NCBI RefSeq assembly: GCF_003312875.1
Contig: NZ_CP015163.1
Coordinates: forward strand, 6,944,001 to 7,008,000
Origin: Amycolatopsis albispora
Lineage (GTDB): Bacteria > Actinomycetota > Actinomycetes > Mycobacteriales > Pseudonocardiaceae
Direction of reading: 5' to 3'
Length of the DNA: 64,000 bases
How positions within the stretch are numbered: position 1 is the first letter of the stretch; each line of letters starts with the position of its first letter. The position numbers and the translations under genes are program-made. The notes below the pieces were generated by a model that worked only from the letters and a program-made list of their open reading frames with translations, searched no databases and was not told the DNA's origin. Below, one piece after another: positions 60,374 to 64,000 of this stretch.

Positions 60374-61372
60374 GTGCGCCTTGGGGTTCTCGACGTCGGC
60401 TCGAACACCGTCCACCTGCTCGTGGTGGACGCGCACCGTGGTGCGCACCCGCTGCCGATGCACTCCGAGAAGACCGTGCTGCGCCTGGCCGAGCAGATCA
60501 CCGGCAACGGTGAGCTGAGCAAGTCGGGCGCGGACGACCTGGTCCGCGCGGTCGCGTCGGCCAAGGCGGCGGCCGCGCGGCTGGGCTGCCGCGAGGTGAT
60601 GGCCTTCGCCACCTCGGCGGTCCGCGAGGCGAAGAACTCGGCGAAGGTGCTCCGCAAGGTCACCGAGGAAACCGGGGTCGACCTGCAGGTGCTGTCCGGG
60701 GTGGACGAGGCGCGGCTGACCTTTCTCGCGGTCCGCCGGTGGTTCGGCTGGTCGGCGGGCAAGCTGCTGGTGCTCGACATCGGCGGCGGCTCGCTCGAGG
60801 TCGCGATGGGCATGGACGAGGAGCCGGAACTGGCCGAATCGCTGCCGCTGGGGGCCGGGCGGACCACCCGCACCCGGTTCAAGCACGACCCGCCGAGCCG
60901 GTCCGAGCTGATCGCCACCTCCGCCTGGCTGGAGGAGCAGCTGGCCGGCCTGGCGAAGAAGGTGGCCAAGCAGGGGCTACCCGATCGGGTGGTGGCCACT
61001 TCGAAAACCTTCCGCTCGCTGGCACGGCTGACCGGCGCGGCGCCGTCGGCGGAGGGACCGCGGGTCCGCCGCACGCTGACCGACACCGCGCTGCGGCAGC
61101 TGATCGCGTTCATCTCGCGGATGACCGCGGCCGACCTGGCCCAGCTCGAAGGGGTCAGCGCCAGTCGCGCCCACCAGCTGGTGGGCGGCGCGCTGGTGGC
61201 GCAGGCGGCCATGCGAGCTTTGTCACTGCAGGAACTCGAGATCTGCCCGTGGGCGTTGCGGGAGGGAGTGATCCTGCGGCGGCTGGACCATTCCAACGGG
61301 GCCGAGGACACTGCACTGGGCGGACGGGGACTGGACTTCGACGACGGGCGACAGGCACGGTGGAAGGGATGA
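60374..61372 (+). CDS. ppx: Exopolyphosphatase / guanosine pentaphosphate phosphohydrolase family
   Basis: Protein of 332 residues from GTG 60374. Actin-like ATPase fold: LDVGSNTVHLLV, the second phosphate loop DIGGGSLEVAMG, and AFATSAVREAKNS. Splits phosphate from polyphosphate (or pppGpp). Counterpart of Rv0496 and near senX3-regX3, fitting phosphate homeostasis. TACCGT eight bases upstream suggests a leaderless start. Confidence 0.93.
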   Translation: MRLGVLDVGSNTVHLLVVDAHRGAHPLPMHSEKTVLRLAEQITGNGELSKSGADDLVRAVASAKAAAARLGCREVMAFATSAVREAKNSAKVLRKVTEETGVDLQVLSGVDEARLTFLAVRRWFGWSAGKLLVLDIGGGSLEVAMGMDEEPELAESLPLGAGRTTRTRFKHDPPSRSELIATSAWLEEQLAGLAKKVAKQGLPDRVVATSKTFRSLARLTGAAPSAEGPRVRRTLTDTALRQLIAFISRMTAADLAQLEGVSASRAHQLVGGALVAQAAMRALSLQELEICPWALREGVILRRLDHSNGAEDTALGGRGLDFDDGRQARWKG

Positions 61373-62850
61373 CCCAAGACAGCGGTGGCGAGCAGCACCA
61401 GAAAACGGTGGCCGAACTGCTCGCCCAACACGGTGGCCAGGGCGGCGGTTCACGTCGCCGTCGTCGTCGTGCCGACGACGAGGACGAGGCCCCGCGGCGC
61501 GACATCAGCGACACCGCCCCGCAGGCGATCATCGAACGCGTCCAGGGCGACACCCCGCCCCCGGCGAACCGGCGCAACGGCGCCCCCCGCCGCTCGGGGG
61601 CGCGGCACGACTCCGGCGCGCTGCCCCGCCCGTCGCGGCAGGAGCGCGCGCAGCAGGACTCCGGCGCCCTCCCGCGTCCACCGCAGGATTCCGGCGCGCT
61701 CCCGCGCCCGCCCCAGCAGGATTCCGGGCCGCTGCCCGCGCCGGACGAGCCACCCCGGCGCGCGCCCCGCGGCTCGCGTCGTGGCGCGCCCGCGGCCGAG
61801 TCCCCGGTCGACCCGCCCACCCGGCGGGTCCCGACCCGTGGCCGCCTCCAGCAGCCACCGCCACCGCCCGCTCCACCGGCCCCACCGGCACCGCCGCCCG
61901 GCGCGCTCGCGGCCCGGCTGGACGGGCTGGACGGGCTGGACGGCCCCGAGGCCGAAGCGCCCCCAGCCGAGCCGGAGCCCGGCCCGCCGCCGACCGGCGG
62001 TTACGCGGTGCCGCCGCGTGCCCCGCGCCGCCGGGGCAGCCCGGTGCGCCGGTCCGCGCCGCCGAAGCGCGAGGAGCACACCGAGCAGATCCCGGTGGTG
62101 CCGGACGAGCCGGACAACGGCCCGCCCAGCGGGTACAACAGCGGTTATGCGAGCGGGTACGCCAGCGGTTACCAGAGCGGGTTCGCCCCGCGCCCGCCGC
62201 AGGAGCCGCCGTTCGAGCCCGAGCCGGAGCCCGACGAGCCGCCCGCCGGGCTGTCCGGCTGGCGCCAGCGCCGCGAGCAGGCGCGCCTGGAGGACACCCA
62301 GGCCGCGATGGCGCCGGTGGACGACGACCCGCTCGACGACGGCCCGCCCGGTGACCCGTACGCCGGCGGGCAGTACGCCTCCGGCCGGTTCAGCACCGGC
62401 GACTTCGAAGCCGTGCAGCGGCCGGTCGCCGGGGAACTCGGCGGTCCCGCGTACGCCGACGACTACGACGACCCGCGCCACGCACCCGGCTACGACGACC
62501 GCTTCGACGCCGAACTCGAGCCCGACGAGCTGGACGACTCCTACGACGGCGTCGCCGGGGTCGACGAGCTGCCCGAGGAAGAGGCGTCACCGGGCAAGCA
62601 GTGGCTGGCGATGGCGGCCCAGCTGACGCTGGGCGTGATCGGCGGCGCCGGGGTCTGGCTGGGCTTCAACTGGCTGTGGGGCAGGCTGCCCGCCGCCGCG
62701 CTGATCGCCGCGCTGGTGGTGATCGTCGCGCTGGTCTGGATCGTGCGGAAGATCCGGCGGGCCGACGACATGCAGACCACCGTGCTCGCCGTGCTGGTCG
62801 GCCTGGTGGTCACGGTGTCACCCGCCGCACTGCTCCTACTGTCCAAGTAG
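61369..62850 (+). CDS. Pro-rich membrane protein (Rv0497-like)
   Basis: Protein of 493 residues from ATG 61369, overlapping the ppx stop (ATGA). ~410 residues are disordered: DSGALPRP repeats (near 85-120), Pro-runs, SGYNSGYASGYASGY repeats, many Asp/Glu. At the C-terminus, two or three membrane helices follow (ALIAALVVIVALVWIVRKIR, then VLAVLVGLVVTVSPAALLLL). Long cytoplasmic tail. Function unknown; conserved next to ppx in actinobacteria. Confidence 0.85.
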   Translation: MTQDSGGEQHQKTVAELLAQHGGQGGGSRRRRRRADDEDEAPRRDISDTAPQAIIERVQGDTPPPANRRNGAPRRSGARHDSGALPRPSRQERAQQDSGALPRPPQDSGALPRPPQQDSGPLPAPDEPPRRAPRGSRRGAPAAESPVDPPTRRVPTRGRLQQPPPPPAPPAPPAPPPGALAARLDGLDGLDGPEAEAPPAEPEPGPPPTGGYAVPPRAPRRRGSPVRRSAPPKREEHTEQIPVVPDEPDNGPPSGYNSGYASGYASGYQSGFAPRPPQEPPFEPEPEPDEPPAGLSGWRQRREQARLEDTQAAMAPVDDDPLDDGPPGDPYAGGQYASGRFSTGDFEAVQRPVAGELGGPAYADDYDDPRHAPGYDDRFDAELEPDELDDSYDGVAGVDELPEEEASPGKQWLAMAAQLTLGVIGGAGVWLGFNWLWGRLPAAALIAALVVIVALVWIVRKIRRADDMQTTVLAVLVGLVVTVSPAALLLLSK

Positions 62851-62862
62851 GACCATTCCGGC

Positions 62863-63654
62863 GTGACGATTCCCATCGGCCTGTCCACCGCATCGGTGTG
62901 GCCGCTGAAGGCGGGCGCCGCCTTCGAGCTGGCCGCCGACCTCGGCTACGACGGGGTCGAGGTGATGGTCTGGGCGGATTCGGTCAGCCAGGACGTCGGC
63001 GCGCTGAAGAAGCTGTCGAAGCGCACCGGCATGCCGGTGCTGTCGGTGCACTCGCCGTCGCTGCTGATCACGCAGCGCGTGTGGTCGCCCGATCCGGTGG
63101 TCCGGCTGCGCCGCAGCGTGGAGGCCGCCCAGGAGCTGGGCGCGCGGACGGTGGTGGTGCACCCGCCGTTCCGCTGGCAGCGCCGCTACGGCGACGGCTT
63201 CGCCGACCTGGTCGCCGAGCTGGAGGACACCAGCGGCGTGGCGGTCGCGGTGGAGAACATGTTCAAGGTCCGGCCGCCGGGCGGGAACCGGGACGCGCGG
63301 GTGTCGGCGTTCCGGCCGTCGATCGACCCGACCGACGTGGGTTACCGCAACTACACGCTCGACCTGTCGCACACCGCGGCCGCGCGAATGGACCCGATCG
63401 CGCTGGCCGGCCGCATGGGACCGGGGCTGACGCACCTGCACCTGGCCGACGGCACCGGCGTGCCGAAGGACGAGCACCTGGTGCCCGGCCGCGGTGGCCA
63501 GCCGTGCGCGGAGGTGCTCGAACTGCTGCGCGGCAGCGGGTTCGACGGGCAGGTGGTGCTGGAGGTCAACACGCGGCGGGCCGGTGAGCGGGCGCGCCGG
63601 GTCAAGGATCTGGCCGAGGCGCTGCTGTACGCGCGTTTGCACCTCGGGCAGTAA
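62863..63654 (+). CDS. Sugar-phosphate isomerase/epimerase-like TIM-barrel protein (Rv0498 counterpart)
   Basis: Protein of 263 residues from GTG 62863. Xylose isomerase-like barrel: AADLGYDGVEVMVWADSV, TVVVHPPFRWQ, VAVENMFKV, THLHLADGTGVPKDEH with metal-ligand His/Asp/Glu. The gene follows the Rv0497 counterpart as in mycobacteria. Substrate unknown. Confidence 0.9.
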   Translation: MTIPIGLSTASVWPLKAGAAFELAADLGYDGVEVMVWADSVSQDVGALKKLSKRTGMPVLSVHSPSLLITQRVWSPDPVVRLRRSVEAAQELGARTVVVHPPFRWQRRYGDGFADLVAELEDTSGVAVAVENMFKVRPPGGNRDARVSAFRPSIDPTDVGYRNYTLDLSHTAAARMDPIALAGRMGPGLTHLHLADGTGVPKDEHLVPGRGGQPCAEVLELLRGSGFDGQVVLEVNTRRAGERARRVKDLAEALLYARLHLGQ

Positions 63655-63733
63655 CCTACCAAGATCATCTTTACCGGCGGGCAGGCCGCCGGGTGACTCG
63701 GTTTCGGCCGACCGAACACGTAAGGTTTCCGGC

Positions 63734-64000
63734 GTGAACCTCGTGCGCTCGACGATACTCGCCGCGGCAGGCAGCAACCGCCTGCGGCGGCTGGTCTCCA
63801 CCGCACCGGGCACGCGGTCGGTGGTCGAGCGCTTCGTCGCCGGGGAGAGCTGCGCGCGGGCGGTCGAGGTGGTGCGCGGGCTGGCCGCCGACGGGCTCAA
63901 CACCACCCTGGACTACCTCGGCGAGGACACCACCGACGTCGAGCAGGCCGAGCACACCGTGCGGACCTACCTGAACCTGCTGGACCAGTTGCACGGCGAG
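63734..64000 (+). CDS. Proline dehydrogenase, N-terminal part (cut by window edge)
   Basis: The first 89 residues, open to the end of the window, from GTG 63734 with TAAGGT seven bases upstream (leaderless). VERFVAGESCARAVEVVRGL with ADGLNTTLDYLGEDTTDVEQ is the start of the FAD-dependent proline dehydrogenase barrel (PRODH/PruB type). Oxidises proline to pyrroline-5-carboxylate; the partner P5C dehydrogenase would be outside the window. Confidence 0.9.
   Translation, partial: MNLVRSTILAAAGSNRLRRLVSTAPGTRSVVERFVAGESCARAVEVVRGLAADGLNTTLDYLGEDTTDVEQAEHTVRTYLNLLDQLHGE

Overview
The window is high-GC actinomycete DNA, most like a Pseudonocardiaceae chromosome and probably Amycolatopsis (inference). 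Signs seen: GTG and TTG starts are common, many genes look leaderless, and the gene set includes mshA (mycothiol), senX3-regX3, an hbhA-like gene, pknG, two L,D-transpeptidase lipoproteins and an F420-type (Ddn-like) reductase. Family names are from recognition of the translated sequence; no database search was run. There is no phage, integrase, IS element, CRISPR array, rRNA or recognisable biosynthetic cluster.

1-10 kb: the end of an aldehyde dehydrogenase, an iron alcohol dehydrogenase, pknG, a convergent phosphoesterase/thioesterase/MFS set, a SigE-type sigma operon and a first L,D-transpeptidase. 10-13.5 kb: cspA with a near-perfect terminator, two small unknown genes, a structured intergenic repeat, a decayed ~23-bp tandem repeat, then tRNA-Glu, tRNA-Asp and tRNA-Phe with a terminator. 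13.6-25 kb: an aspartase-like protein fused to a TerB-like domain, a 1008-residue exported sugar dehydrogenase with PKD and LGFP repeats, and two TetR-controlled loci with visible operators. 25-36.6 kb: PP2C-like phosphatase, HTH/Clp-N pair, yczE/yczR pair, exported low-complexity protein, ECF sigma, dapC-like aminotransferase, and a DGPF/ECF42 sigma pair.

36.6-47 kb: palindromic repeats, small zinc-binding proteins, a methyltransferase, then the XRE regulator-hbhA-DUF2516 unit also known from mycobacteria, followed by housekeeping enzymes including purU. 47-64 kb keeps the order of the M. tuberculosis Rv0481-Rv0498 stretch with insertions: DUF2505, murB, L,D-transpeptidase, mshA, YbjN-like, gpm, senX3-regX3, ppx, a Pro-rich membrane protein and a TIM-barrel protein. 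It ends in a truncated proline dehydrogenase. About 3.7 kb (GNAT, lipoprotein, LuxR-type, aldo-keto reductase) lies between gpm and senX3.

The least explained material is non-coding: (i) two distant intergenic elements (near 11.5 and 53.5 kb) that share sequence and a hairpin whose stems differ but remain paired; (ii) a family of long palindromes just after stop codons (36.6, 36.7 and 53.3 kb), one with an inverted internal block; (iii) the tandem repeat before the tRNAs; (iv) small ORFs associated with strong hairpins (29.7 and 54.8 kb).
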